DNA of 64,000 nt from Ascarosepion bandense (GCA_037127315.1 JBBBDQ010001184.1:1456001-1520000), one strand, 5' to 3'. Counted from the first letter of the stretch, positions 11,646 to 23,840 are shown. Numbers and translations are program-made. The notes: generated by a model not told the origin, from the letters alone.

Positions 11646-13285
11646 CATTTAACCAATCCTGTATAAAATAGACCGCAAAGAAAATTTACTGAATTCGAAA
11701 CACAAATGGGTTCATTTGAATTTAACAAAAAACAATTAAATAATTCTCTAGCCAAATTAAACGAAAAAGAACCTATTTGGATCTGATGTTATCTGTGTTG
11801 TATGACGTGGTTATGGCTATGACAACAATGGAAAGCAGTTGGGCTCAGCAAAATTATGAAAACATCATATGAGGTTGCATGAGCTTAAACGACACTGTTG
11901 ATATGCATTTTTCATGAAGATATGGATGTGCAAGATTACGTCTAAATAATAAAAGAAAATATGTTTCTTTAGTTCTAATTTCTTTAGAAGAGCTATTTTC
12001 CAGCATGATAACGGTTCAATACCTTCAGCTAAGAGGGTGCCATCCCTTATAAATTAAAAAAGGGGCTCAATTGACCCAGTATACTAACGGATTTAAAATC
12101 AAACCAAACACTTTTAAAATGGACTTAAACACCTGCCATCCAGCAAGTCAGAAGTAAATGATTTCATATTATAGGAGTAAAATAAAGACATTCAAGTGAT
12201 TTTGTTTGAAAGGAACCAAGGATTGATTCACACGAACAACTTTCAAAACAATATAAAAGTTATAGTAACAACTCCGAATAACATCAGTTATGAAAACGAC
12301 CCCACTGTACTTGGAAACTTTCATAACATTTACAAGAGCACTCAAACACTATTTATTATAGTAATATAACAAAAATATCCTTAAAAATAACTGTGTTGTC
12401 GACACCGCTTGAAAGCAACACCCGTTTTTTTTACAAAATGCCAAAACTGGAACTGGATGAAGAGTAGTTGGTTAAAATACCTTGTTTGCGTGGAGTTTTG
12501 ATAGTGATTGATTCCCTTTGTCTAAGCTTTGAATATAAGTCCAAGACAGCGCAAAGACAACTGTAACGGTCACAGAAATGTCAAAGTTTGGATAAGTTTC
12601 CAACACCCAGGTGCAAGACAGGCTAAGACTACAGACGGAGGAACGCGGAATAAAAAAAAACAGTCCCCTAGAATCCATGCTTACACGTATGTTTTTCCTC
12701 TAATAAAACGATTTAATAAAAAAAGAAATCATCTTTCGTTGATACTATCTCTAGAGTAACGTTGAGGTCTAGTGACTACTTGAGGCACAACAGTGTGGTC
12801 AGTTTTTATTTTCATTAAGGTAAGTTTAGGAAAGAATGTACTTCTATGTTTACAAGCTATAAGAAAATACTAAACAAAAGTAGCCTGTCAGTCTTGTTTA
12901 GCAAAATATGAATGAAAACGCGGCTGTTTCCCAAAAGACACACGTTTTACATCCGCACTACTTGGGCGCATTTCTGTGATTCTGTCGTCATTTCGTTCGA
13001 TGCAGGATGAATTTGTCTTGCGAACTTCAGTTTTAATTAATATTTGATTAGCTGATTACACAACCATTGACGCCGCCCTATGGATACGAAACAGTAACTT
13101 TCTTGACAGAGAATCCTGGCCATCGACCATCTGGGTTTAGTCAACTTACCATCAATAAGAGAAACACCGTCAGCCAAACTGAGCTCTTCCACTGGCTCTT
13201 CATAATCAGTAGTTCCACGAATTCATCCCTATTCGTGAAAGCGTGGTTGAACGGATGTTATGTTTTGCAAAAGAAATAATAAAAT
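11646..13285. other. Unassigned sequence
   Basis: No coding region or repeat recognised. Short frames at 12472-12759 and 13067-13279 show no domain. Confidence 0.4.
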
Positions 13286-13289
13286 ATGA

Positions 13290-13756
13290 TGTTTTTTTGT
13301 TTTGTTTTATGGCATATCAACCTCGGCAGGTCATTTATTGCCAACTAAAATTTTATTTATTGCTGGTAAGACCGTTTTCTTTCAACAATTTATTGTTGTT
13401 TTTACATACGTTTTGTGTCTAGTTTCGAGTATCAAGATTCATTGGGATTTGTTTTTAAGGGCAGGGTCTCCAAGTCCTACCCTTGTTATTTAGCCCATAA
13501 CTGGACGGAAGGGACGAATTAATACCTTTCCAAAGGGTACCAGTGCTTAAGTGAATGCAGAGTATTCAACTGGAATTCGAACTCGGCTCACCGATGTCTC
13601 TTTACAAGCCGATATCCACTGCACCACAACGCACATCCGTTACTAAACGCTTACAGCACCTGGTATTCCCAAGCGGTCACCTATCTAAGTACTGACCAGG
13701 CTCAACGTTGCTTAATTTCGGTGATCGAGCGAGAACCGGTATATTGAGATATCTCA
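13290..13756 (-). repeat. 5S rRNA + tRNA dimeric-head SINE
   Basis: Minus orientation. The 5' head (13649-13756) is 5S rRNA-like and lacks the first bases of 5S. It is followed by a tRNA-like head with a perfect A box (TGGTGCAGTGG, plus positions 13616-13626) and a B-box-like segment near 13572. The body ends at about 13290 in a tail reading GGTTGATATGCCATAAAAC. The second long copy is at 39.7-40.3 kb. Chimeric 5S+tRNA SINEs are known in vertebrates (AmnSINE1); this is an independent invertebrate example or an undescribed relative. No protein is encoded. Confidence 0.8.
13649..13756 (-). ncRNA. 5S rRNA-derived SINE head
   Basis: The RNA-sense strand keeps AAATTAAGCAACGTTGAGCC (Box A region), GTCAGTACTTAGATAGGTGA (Box C region) and GGGAATACCAGGTGCTGTAAG. 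It is too diverged and 5'-truncated to be a working 5S gene. It supplies an internal Pol III promoter. Confidence 0.85.
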
Positions 13757-13789
13757 TTTTAACAGACATATTTACCCAAATAAAGCTTG

Positions 13790-14445
13790 AAATACGAAAG
13801 TTAATTTATTCAACAAAATTACCATTGGTTTCAATCAAAACCTCCAGATGAGCTAGAATCGCCCGAATCTCTTTTGGACCGTCTCTTTGTTTAAGTTGGT
13901 GACTGTTGCCACATTCATTGACTTCAGTTTATCTTTAGTGTCACAAGAGGTTTAATTAATCTCTCGCTCAACTGCGCTTCACGCACCAAGTGGGTTTCAG
14001 TCTGAGGAGTTAGGTGACCTGATGTAAGATGTGATGTGGTTGCAGAAATCATCTGACATTCATGCCTGAGTTCTCTTACTCGTGTGACATGTTGCAGAGT
14101 TAAGTTGACAGACATATGGTCCCCATCTTGACCCAGCGCAGCATGACCTTCTCAAAGCACTTAATATAGGCTTCCGTGCTGATTCTGGTGTCCCATTGGA
14201 AAGATAAATTGAGGCATAACGTCACCATTACTAGTGATCTTTCCAAACACCATAGTAATTAACATTAGAATCATACATTTTCCGAATTTTCAAACACTCT
14301 GAAATTGTCGTATTGAAGTTTCCAGCATGAATACGAAGAAGTAAAGAATGCTGCTTTTAAATGTCTGGTAGAGTGAATTGCATCATTGTGCCCTGTTTCT
14401 CACAGACTAAGTCCAGTTGACTTTAGTATACTGTGCAGTCGACAA
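13790..14445 (-). pseudogene. Mariner-like transposase remnant, second lineage
   Basis: The minus strand gives, in several frames, YYGVWKDH and a GDVMPxF-like piece near 14230, PYVCQLNSATCHTS near 14120, SDDFCNHITSYI near 14060, NPLGA near 14000, and a C-terminal block ending LEVLIETNGNFVE near 13820. These match, in order, a mariner-like transposase lineage frequent in cephalopods, where the acidic positions read QQDSAPCHTS and SPDCNPLD. Here the second acidic residue reads Asn and the third falls in NPLG, so both are lost. The element is dead. A copy of the same lineage is at 56.9-57.8 kb. Confidence 0.65.
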
Positions 14446-15180
14446 AATAAAATAAAAAACAAACAACTCAAATGCACTAAATTAAAAATATATATAACGT
14501 ATTTTGTTTAGTCATAATGGTAGTGCACTTTAACCCACTCAAAAATAACCGGAACTGTGTAGGAATGCCATTTACTTTCAAACATATAGACAATTATAAC
14601 TTGAAGTTTAATGAAGCAAGTATAAAAGAAATACTAATCAATCGAAGTGTATGTTTTCTTTTTAATAAGGATATTTTATTTCTGTAAAATGTCTGGTATT
14701 TAATTATATATATATTTTTAAGAGGGGTGAGGTTTTCATTGATTAAAAGGCAAGAAACTTTACACTAAAACACGTTTACTTTATACCAATCTTAATCACT
14801 CTATGAGGTAGACATTTCATTATACTCTACTGAATTTTCTTGAAATTAACGAAACAAAATTCAGCTTTCATTGCGTCTTGAGCTTCTTACCTTTCTCGTA
14901 TCTACTCGAAAGGTTGGCATTTCAGTTTCAGTTAATAACCAGAATATCCACTACTGATTTTCAAACACACCGGAACCTTTCGCCTAAAATGACTTGCATC
15001 GGACAATATTCATTGCCTAATTTGGCCTAGAACTGTGCCAAGCTATAATTAATAAATATTGATAAAACGAAATTGTTTATTATGTGCACTATATATAATT
15101 CATTATATTATAATTAGATACTCTAGATTTTATTTATGTTTCATTAGAAGCCCTGGAATACTACTAATATCACTAATAAT
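14446..15180. other. Unassigned sequence
   Basis: AT-rich; no gene recognised. The upstream parts of the LINE tail that follows may be decayed beyond recognition here. Confidence 0.4.
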
Positions 15181-15183
15181 AAT

Positions 15184-15400
15184 AATTAGAAATACAAAAA
15201 ACAAGAATCGTGAAATAGAAATTTCAAAAATTTGGCGCATGAAGACATCAATAATCCTAGTTGTAGTTGGTGATCTCGGATTGATTACGATAGACTCATT
15301 GAAGGTATTTCTGGTAAACAATGCATTAAAGAAATAATAAAATTTGTACTTAAAAATACAGCTAAGACATTATGAAGGGCTTAATCTATATAAAATGTGT
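15184..15400 (+). pseudogene. C-terminal tail of an R2/R4-type LINE
   Basis: The plus-strand frame reads NREIEISKIWRMKTSIILVVV, then GDLGLI and, past a stop, KEIIKFVLKNTAKTL. These align with the last 80 residues of the large LINE downstream (EIEKIWKLKTRVVLPVIVGALG and DIQKIVLLSTAHIL). It is therefore the 3' end of another, more diverged copy of the same family, in the same orientation. Confidence 0.6.
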
Positions 15401-15416
15401 GCGATATCAAAGTTTT

Positions 15417-16215
15417 TGTTCTTTAGATATTATCGAAATTTTTTTTTTTTTATGAAATTCTGTTTTATTTTAATCTATCTGTTTGTTCTTTAAATGAACC
15501 TAAATAAAATCATCCGTATTATATTTCCTTTAGCTGTCGATATTTCGTAATTTTTTTTTTAACTATTATAATTTTCTTAAAGACAAAACAAAACAAGAAA
15601 ATAAATTAAATCCGATGAAAAACAATTTCTACGGTATTATTTTATAGAAAGTCTACGTATTTATTGATATATTTATTTTCATTTATTTATTGATTTAATT
15701 TACTTATTTAATTTATCTTATTCTGATAACCCTATTTTTGACCAACGACTTTATTGAAAAGATAAATGATAAAGTGGACGAACAAATTATTACATTTTTT
15801 TTTTGCAAGGACTATTGATGGTAGCAACAATTTTTTTTTCCGTTGAACGACCGTTACGTCCAAGTATGTTTGTTTTTTTTCAACCAGCGTCTCTCTATTT
15901 GAATTTTTCTTTTTCTCAATATGAAATTCTGTTTTAATATAAACAGGATTTTTTTCTTTAGATATTATCGAATATTTTTTTTTTTAATGAAATTCTGTTT
16001 TATTTTAATCTATCTGTTTGTTCTTTAAATGAACCTAAATAAAATCATCCGTATTATATTTCCTTCAGCTATCGATATTTCGTAAATTTTATTTTATTTT
16101 ATTTTTTTTAACAAAATACTCTAGTATTGATGTTTTGTTTCGTTGAGCCGTTGCTACGCCAAAGGGTTTGTTTTTTTGTTTTTTTAACCAGCGTCTTTCT
16201 CCTTGAATTCCAATC
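15417..16215 (+). promoter_or_regulatory. Duplicated 5' blocks upstream of the LINE
   Basis: Block A (about 15417-15560) recurs almost unchanged at about 15954-16095 (GATATTATCGAA, TTTAATCTATCTGTTTGTTC, ATTATATTTCC). Block B (about 15835-15905, CGTTGAACGACCGTTACG then AACCAGCGTCTCTCT) recurs at about 16137-16210. The order is A-B-A'-B', with about 240 bp more between A and B than between A' and B'. The position just before the LINE ORF suggests tandem 5' UTR monomers. That is an inference; no promoter element was identified within them. Confidence 0.6.
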
Positions 16216-16413
16216 GCGTCTATGTCAGATGTCGCTTGGCAGCCCATTTAGGAGAAGGAAAACTCCGAACAACAACCTGCAACTCAAGGTGTTAATCGTG
16301 CCGAGGAGTGAATGGCTACTGCGTTATGAGGTCACAAACGATCCCCTACAGGCTTCGGGACCCTGTTTGTAAAAGACCGTTACCCAACGTGCCGGGCAAC
16401 TTTACGTGGACTT

Positions 16414-17620
16414 TTGGACCCGTGCGTCACTCGTGGGAAAAACATGAAAAATACAAATAGAAATAAAAAGTCCAATATGGCTCTTCCAGTGGATAAACAG
16501 GGAGCCCGTCCTTCAGGAGGGAACCTACCTGAGGTCGAAAAATCTGCCATAGGAACAAACTCCCACACAAAGAATGAATCTTCAGGTCCCCACAACCAGG
16601 ATAATCCTAATGATGGTCCTGAAAATTCTCCAGCTAGATCTACAACCGTATATTTAAAGAAAGAAAAAATAAAATGGTCTCGTGAGGAGTACAAAGTCGT
16701 TATGACTGCATTTCATGAAGCTTTACTCAAACCTCAAAAAAACATGACTCGCCAAACAAAAATATGACATTTGGCGTGAAAAATTTGGTCAAGCAAATAG
16801 AAAGTATATTGACGGAAATAAATTAGCCAATGTACGTAGGTACATTATTCGTAATAACCGACTGACAGAGGCTGAAATTAATGAAATTAAAAGAACTGTA
16901 ACAAGAAGAGACGAATCAACAAAATATGAAAAGGAACAACGAGTTCTGAACACATCGAAGATAATTATTTGACGGAAAATAAGAACAATATACAGGAAGC
17001 CAAGATAGAAATAAAGAACCATCTAAGTCAAATACAAAATATTACAATGGAGGAACGAGAACAGCTCCCAAAATTACAACCAACAAAACACAACCTCCGA
17101 ACTATTAAACTCTACAATGCAACACTGAAATTAATACTGGATGAAGACACTCATACAAATCTCAACGAAGTAATATATGCATCAGCAATAGCAGCAACAA
17201 AAAAATTGAATATCAAAATAAAAACAAGGGTAGTCTCGCAGACATGAAGATCCACCTTGGAAAAGAAAAATAGAAAAAGAAATCGAACAACTTAGAAGTG
17301 AACTATCAGTAATGGATGAACTGAGTAGAGAAATAAATGTAAGAACTAGGAAAAGCAGAAGAGCCGAAAGAAAATATAACATTAGGAATGAAAATGAAGT
17401 CTTATCAAATAAAGAAAAAATAAAGCAAAAAATCCAACTGAAGGCTCAAAGAATAAGACGCTATGAGAAAAGAGCAAGATTTTATAGACAAAACAAGATT
17501 TTTCAAACTGATACAAAGAGATTTTACAGGGATATAGGTAAAAAAAGAATTGAAGTGACAGTCCCCCCCCAGAATGGAAGAAGTCACACAGTTCTGGGAA
17601 AAGATATGGGCTTGCCCTAA
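16414..17620 (+). pseudogene. LINE N-terminal region (broken)
   Basis: Frames 16414-16767, 16764-16972, 16969-17247 and 17250-17620 join in sequence. The first holds an IKWSREEYKVVMTAFHEAL motif near residue 85, the second IDGNKLANVRRYI, the fourth a long basic, coiled-coil-like segment. Candidate starts are ATG 16414 and ATG 16444; I favour neither. Frameshifts lie near 16760, 16970 and 17248. I know no enzymatic role for this part; in RLE-type LINEs the N-terminus usually binds nucleic acid. Confidence 0.65.
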
Positions 17621-18839
17621 AGAACATAGCAAGGAAGTACATTGGATTGCGCAAGAGATAGAACGAATGAAAAATAAACCAGAACAGACATGGTCTGGAA
17701 TTATAGAAGAGGATGGTTAAATTTACACTAAAAAAAAAGCACACAATTGGAAATTCCCAGGTATAGATAAAATTCCTAAATTTTGGCTATATTATTTAAA
17801 TACAGCACATAAAAAACTAGCCAAAGAACTTCAAGAAATGGTTGACGATCCCACTAAAATTCCTGCATGGATGACCAAAGGAATTACATTTCTTCTACCC
17901 AAGAATGGTGACACAAACAACCCGAAAAACTACAGACCAATTACATGTCTTCCGACAACATATAAACTATTAACATCTATTTTAACAAGACAGACATATT
18001 TATTCTTAGAAAGAAATGGCATGATACCGCTTGAACAAAAAGGGTCCAAACGTGGCTGTTATGGTTGTAAAGACCAATTGCTAATTAACAAAATGATCCT
18101 GGAAAACTGCTACAGTACAAAGAAAAATCTTAGTACTGCCTTGGATAGATTAACAAAAGGCATTCGATAGTGTGCCACATTCCTGGATTTTAAAGACTTT
18201 AAATATATACAAGATATCGCCCGTCATCATCAATTTCATCAAACAGTGCATGTCTATATGGAAAACAACCCTTTACCTCAATCATATAAATGGAACCTAT
18301 AAGTCTGATGAAATAAACATCAAAAGAGGTATATTTCAAGGTGATGCTTTATCTCCCTTACTATCTGCATATCATTAATAGCACTAACCAGTCAACTTAA
18401 TAAGACAGAATGTGGTTATAAAATAGGCCAAAAGAAAATAAGCCATCTATTTTACATGGATGACTTAAAGTTATATGCTAAGAATGATAATGAGCTGGAA
18501 GGTCTTCTGCAAACTGTAAAATGCTTCAGCGAAGACATTGGAATGAAATTTAATTTGAATAAATGTGCTAAAGCTACAGTTTTGCGTGGATCAATACAAG
18601 AAACATCCTCAATTAGCTTAGACCCTGCTGTAACAATAAAAGAATTGAAACCAGAAGAAGCTTATAAATACCTAGGTGTAAATGAGAGCGAAAACATTCA
18701 CCATAAAAAAATGAAAGAAATAGTGCGTAAAGAGTACTATAGAAGGCTACGAATGATATTAAAAACTGAATTAAATTCACAGAACAGAGTTATGGCCATT
18801 AATAGCCTTGCGGTCCCAGTTGTCCAATATAGCTTTTAA
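17570..18839 (+). pseudogene. LINE reverse transcriptase domain (broken)
   Basis: Landmarks in order: WKFPGIDKIPKFWL (17750), KGITFLLPKNGD and NPKNYRPITCL (17875-17950, RT block 1-2), QKGSKRGCYGCKDQLL (18040), a KAFDSVPHSWIL block spanning a frameshift at 18155 to 18190, FQGDALSPLL (18335) and FYMDDLKLYAKND (18450-18490), in which the two catalytic aspartates are intact. A KYLGV block follows at 18667. Stops or shifts occur near 17570, 17720, 18155, 18375 and 18838. The polymerase core is well conserved for a dead copy, so inactivation seems not very old. Confidence 0.8.
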
Positions 18840-19340
18840 CATCTTAAACTGGACTCTAAACGACATCAGGCGAATGGATGCTAAAACAAGAAAGCTTCTT
18901 TCTAAGCATAAGATGCATCATCCAAAGGCTGATGTAGACCGTCTATACATACCCCGTAAAGAAGGTGGAAGAGGTCTTATTCAGCTGGAATTGTCATACA
19001 AGACAACAACTATTGGCTTACTAACATACATAGAAACAACAAGGAAATTGGATTGGATACAATTAGTAAGGTAGCATGATGAAAGAAAGAAAAAATATTC
19101 AATAATAAAAGAAAGCAGTAAATACAAACAAGATTTACAGTTAGTAGATTCTGTAGAAAAGCAAAACAGAAGCCAAGAACCAACTATTGCGGCAAAAAAA
19201 TATGAAAATGAAAGCCAAAGATAAAGCTCTTGAACAGATGAAACAGCGCTGGCAAGACAAACCTCTGCATGGCCAATATCCAGTACGTGCCAATAAATCC
19301 AATGTTGTCAAAGTTAATACTCATCGATGGTAACGTGCAT
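18808..19340 (+). pseudogene. LINE linker between RT and endonuclease (broken)
   Basis: Continues from the RT with LNDIRRMDAKTRKLLSKHKM and YIPRKEGGRGLIQLE (18850-18985), a conserved post-RT block of this LINE group, to a stop at 19074. Another frame then carries WQDKPLHGQYPV near 19250. Two or more frame breaks. Confidence 0.6.
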
Positions 19341-19373
19341 CTGGATTAAAGTCCGAAACTGAAGGCTTTATTC

Positions 19374-20018
19374 TTGCAGCACAAGACCAAAGTCTTTTCA
19401 CTAGAAACTTTCCAGGCAAATATTATGCATAATAATATGGATCCAAAATGCAGGTTTTGTGATAAACACCAAGAAACAATAGACCACCTAATCTCAGGCT
19501 GTTCTGTGCTTGCCCCAAATGAATATAAAAATCGCCACGATAGAGTTGGGCAATATTTACATTGGGCAATGTGCAAACATTATGGAAAAGCTGTAAACAA
19601 ACACTGGTATGAACATCACCCAGCACCGGTTACAGAAATAGAAGATGTAACCATTCTATGGGATTACATCATCTACACAGACAGAAAAATTGAAGCAAAC
19701 AGGCCAGACATTATTGTTAAAAACCTGAAGGAGAAAACTTGTCTATTAATTGATATGGCTTTTCCAGCGGATTGTAACATAGCAATCAAGGAATTTGAAA
19801 AACTGTCAAAATATAAAGACCTGGAAATTGAAATAGAGAAAATTTGGAAATTGAAAACAAGAGTTGTTTTGCCAGTGATAGTAGGTGCACTTGGAATGAT
19901 AAAAAATGGAACAAAACAATACATTGAAAGAATCCCTGGAAAGCCCAGCTTAAGAGATATACAAAAAATTGTCTTATTAAGTACAGCCCACATACTAAGT
20001 AAAAGTTTATCTATGTAA
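19374..20018 (+). pseudogene. LINE C-terminal CCHC knuckle and restriction-like endonuclease, intact open stretch
   Basis: This 214-codon stretch is the only long undamaged part. Residues 26-43 form a zinc knuckle CX2CX8HX4C (C26, C29, H38, C43). Residues 110-112 are RPD, followed by Asp127 in LLIDMAFP and a KYKDLEIEIEKIW segment near 146-158, which fits the PD-(D/E)xK-like endonuclease of RLE-type LINEs. The end, IVLLSTAHILSKSL, is the conserved C-terminus. The ATG at 19374 is only the first Met after a frame break, not a native start. The enzyme would nick chromosomal target DNA. Confidence 0.8.
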
Positions 20019-20214
20019 TGCTGGGGATGATAGGGAAGATAGAAAAACATGAAATGGAGCCATAACAACAAGCCACTACCTGCCTTAGGTCTCCCCGCAG
20101 ACTTGGTTGGTAGTGAGACCAAAGCAGAAATCGAAATATGATGAAAAATGACATAATAATAATAATAGATGAAAGTGTTTATACTATTTACATTATTAGG
20201 ACTATTGTCCTTAT

Positions 20215-20410
20215 CTTTGTTGCCATTTATGCGACATTTCGGTCATTGTACGCTCCTGCCTTCTTCAGGTGCTTAGAATTTCGAAACGAACCCTTTATTA
20301 CGATCACTGGGGTATATTATTCTTACACTCACAACTCTTTTGGTCAAGTCACTGGAACTAACCAACGTCTGAATCCACTGGGTTATGTGTCCTTAAGGAC
20401 AAAGAATAAC
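20215..20410 (-). repeat. Possible tRNA-like SINE fragment, family E
   Basis: On the minus strand TAACCCAGTGGATTCAGACG resembles TGGCCCAGTGGATATAGACG at 58.7 kb, including an A-box-like core (TAACCCAGTGG). The B box is poor. Adjacent plus-strand sequence 20217-20280 (GCGACATTTCGGTCA, CTTCTTCAGGTG) looks like another repeat border. Confidence 0.35.
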
Positions 20411-20875
20411 TGAATTTCTGGGTCTTATAAATGTCATATTCAGTAACAATTTTTCCCAGAGTTCAAATTGAAATTTTTATGCTAATGGTTTTCTCTAGTA
20501 TTTTTTACCAGATCTCATATTGCAATTTTGACACTAATGATTTTCTCTGGCACTCCGTATTACTGGTTTCTATATTGTATTCATCTCTATGCTTGTCGGC
20601 TTAGGAAGTTTTTGTAGCCTAGCATATGTGCTGATTCCTTACGTTTACGTAGTTCCCAGTGGCGATCTTTATCTATTATTTCATCCTCATCCCACAGTCG
20701 GCGGTGATCTCTATCTCCCTCTAGATGGAATAATGTTAATAGTGTGAATACTACCTCAACTCATAAATATAGACAAATACCTCAAATTGTGTATAAAAGA
20801 CATGATAAAATATGCCTTTATCATACATTGTTTATAGTGTCGAAGGTATAGATGCCAAATTGGAAAAAAATTAGC

Positions 20876-21345
20876 TTGGAAAAAAATTAGTTTTATAAAA
20901 ATTGAAGAGGCTGGAAAATCTACAATATTCTGAGACTGTGATCTTAAGAAAGACAGCGTTATGCATGCTCGTCATCCGAACATTATTGTGCGAAGTTAAA
21001 GACACCAAGAACTGGCATATTATTGATGTTGTCATAGCACATGACACAAATATAGCAAACAAGGTGATTGATAAAATTTTAAACTACGCTGATGCGAAAG
21101 TTGAGATGGCAAAATAGACTGGAATTCGAGAAGGTAATGTCTAGGTCATTCCAATAGTGCATTAGGATCAATACCATTTTGGGATACTATAAAAAGTTGA
21201 CACCATCCAGAAATTGGATCTTTTTGAAACTGCGTATATTTTGAGGAATGTGTTGTCTGTCAGAGGTGATTGTTAGGACTTGACAGATAACTTATGTACC
21301 TATGCATTCAACGCCTTACGCCTCTGTAACAAAATATAATCATAA
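20876..21345 (+). pseudogene. Fragment of a second RLE-type LINE
   Basis: The plus frame reads NWHIIDVVIAHDTNIANKVI and KILNYADAKVEMAK (20994-21115), then past stops VIPIV and TAYILRNVL near 21225-21255. It aligns with the endonuclease and C-terminal end of the R2/R4-type LINE (LLIDMAFPADCNI, EKLSKYKDLEIEI, TAHIL) but is clearly a different family. The catalytic Asp position is kept (IIDV). RT is absent, so the copy is 5'-truncated. Confidence 0.55.
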
Positions 21346-23590
21346 TACAATTATTTATTTGTTCCATGCATATATATATCTGTTATATAATGAAACGGAA
21401 ATAATTATTTTCTGGTATTATTTGTCCTATAGACCCATGCCATTTCATGTAATAAAGACAAAAGACATAGAATTTTAAATTAAAAGAGAGACATGAACTC
21501 CATCTTTGAAATTGCTGATAGTCCAACACCATCTTTTGATGATGTTTCTAAAGTTTGTACACACAGCGGGTTTTTCTAGAAGATATAAAAGGCACGTGCT
21601 GCCACTCTATAATCGAAAAGGAAAACAGAACAAGCTTTTCACAGGTTTGTAATTTTAGTCAGGAACGGTCCTTCAATCGATAAAATATATTAAGATTATA
21701 GCAGCCTGACAGTTTTTTTTTTCATTTACAATAAACAATGTTTTATGATATTGCTAATAACGAATGTTACATATAAATTTTAATATAAAAGCAATAATAC
21801 TAATATGTAATTAAATATTCATTTTAGATTCATTAATTTTCATAACAACGACTTATAGACGCGTTATTAGGATAATTCTGGAATAACGTTAATCCATAAG
21901 TATATGAAATAGAAACGTCTAAATATTGGCTCATTTGGTTCGGCTCTGAGTTTCTGTATATTTTGTGATTTAAATAGGAAAAGGCTTTCTTCGATGACGA
22001 CGCTGAATATTACTAAATATATATCACGGACTTCAATTTTTTTCTGTTGTATATAATAAAAACTTTTATTTCGTTAGTTATTAATCTTGGCACAGTCCAA
22101 GGCCAAACTTTAAAAATAATAAAGAACTACGCGAGAGAAGACGGAGAAAAGTAAATGGAAGGGTTTATACTATTTATACAGAGAACAACTTGCTAACAAA
22201 GTTTAGGAAAAATGTTACATGTTCTTTCTCAGAACCTGAAAAGGCAAGGGCGGCGAATATTATAATGATCTCTCTTTATAAGCAATTCCAAATCGTCTTC
22301 TTCTAAATGACTGTGCATTTTCCACGTAGCGGTAAATCATCCTCAAATTTATGGCATCTACCTCTAAACGCTTCTCCGTGTCGTTTGGCGCGTTAAAGAT
22401 CACATGACTTTTCAAGCTCACTGCAAGTAAATTAGGCCCAAGGAAAGACAGCTTAAACATTACAACGATCTTTTTTTTAATTGCTTAAACTATCAGCTGA
22501 ATAAAGAAAGCGAGACGGTGACTTCAGTCTGCCAAAATTGACAATAGATCTAGTCGACACTTTGTTTTAATTGGTTGCACGATAAATATGGAAAAGGAGA
22601 ATACTTCTGCGCACTCAGATTATCCTTATCATCCAGCATATACCTAACAACAACCTAGTAAAGATTAAGGAAGTTTACACTTTGGCAAAAATAAAGAGAA
22701 AATAAAGAATGGAAGATAGGTAAATTTATACATAACGTATAAAGTAGAGTCAACTAACACAAAAAGACAATATACATATAAATGTATATGGTATTACAAA
22801 TTTCGAAACGAAAAGTAAAATTGGTAAAACAAAGAAATATAATCTATATAGATTCACTGATTTAGGTAATGAATGCTCTTTACAAACAGGATTAAAAGTA
22901 ATAAATAACTGCTTCATTATTTAACCTTTTGGGAACAATTTTAACAAAGGCCTTCTTTATTTCCTTATATTGTAACAATTCTTCCACAATATTTCCACAA
23001 TTCCACATATCTTTCAGTGAAATTTTCACTTTCCTAAAATAAAAAAAGTATATACTTAGAGTTTATAATTTTAGTTCAAATATACGGAAACGTTTGGTGT
23101 TACTTTTAACCGACGCCAAAGAATATGGGTTAAACTGAAGCCTTTTTCCATATATCTGTATTATGATCATAATCTAGTGTTAAATTGAAATTATGAATAT
23201 TGATGAAGTTGATGTTTTCAGTAGTTTGCTGGTAGAAAGGCATTTTAGGCAAGTGGATTTTTGTTATAAAGTACTCGATATCAAGATAATGACAGAGCAT
23301 TAATAGGATTAATGTATACAAGTTTGTCTTCACTCTTCAAAAAAACAAAAAAGTCTCTGAAGAGAGAAGACATCGCAATATTGTCATCACGTAGTTGGCA
23401 TGACTGAAACAACACGGTTCAGCTAAGTACTACACATTAATTTTAATTATAATTTTGGGAAACCAATATTTCACTTAAATGTGATGAAAATCTTCCATGT
23501 TTTCATCTGAAAACTAAGGAAATGAACGTTATCTAATGTGGGCGTAACATGAAAAAAGATCTCAGTTTAATCCGCAACTTTCTGAATTGA
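21346..23590. other. Unassigned AT-rich sequence
   Basis: About 2.2 kb with no gene, tandem repeat or element that I recognise. A short ATATATAT run lies near 21370. Confidence 0.45.
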
Positions 23591-23594
23591 TTGA

Positions 23595-23840
23595 TTGATT
23601 CGTATTTTACAGCTTATCAACACTTTTCGGGTAATTCAAAATCAGAAAATATTTTTAGATTGTAAGAATGGCTTTTTACAAAACGAAACAATAATGGCTT
23701 AGTGATATCCAAGTCATAGAAATTAACACATAACTTAGGGAAAGAGGTGGTTTCTAACATTTCCGAATGGTATTTGCGCGAGTGTATATAACGAACTGAA
23801 AGGTAACTAGAAATCAGTTCTCCAATTGACAATACCCTTT
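23595..23840 (-). repeat. Decayed SINE, body related to the 5S/tRNA family
   Basis: The start (TTTTACAGCTTATCAACA) resembles the tail border of the 13.3- and 39.7-kb SINEs (GGCATATCAACCTCGG), and internal words recur at 24.24-24.40 kb (TTGTAAGAATGGCTTTTTAC against TTGTAAGAATTTTCTTTGCG). Confidence 0.4.

Larger units (their letters stand above)
16200..20167 (+). mobile_element. R2/R4-type LINE with C-terminal restriction-like endonuclease, near full length
   Basis: A single long coding region can be followed over about 3.6 kb on the plus strand with about nine frame breaks: a basic N-terminal region, a reverse transcriptase, then a CCHC zinc knuckle and a restriction-like endonuclease (RLE) at the C-terminus. 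This order (RT before RLE, no APE domain) is that of the R2/R4/NeSL group, which nick a target with the RLE and prime reverse transcription there. The 3' end lies at an ATAATAATAATA run at about 20155-20167, as expected for elements ending in short A-rich repeats. A tail of a second copy lies just upstream (15.2 kb) and another RLE fragment just downstream (20.9 kb). Confidence 0.85.

Noticed and set aside
19673..20122. 149-codon minus-strand frame
   Set aside because: Antisense of the restriction-like endonuclease of the R2/R4-type LINE.
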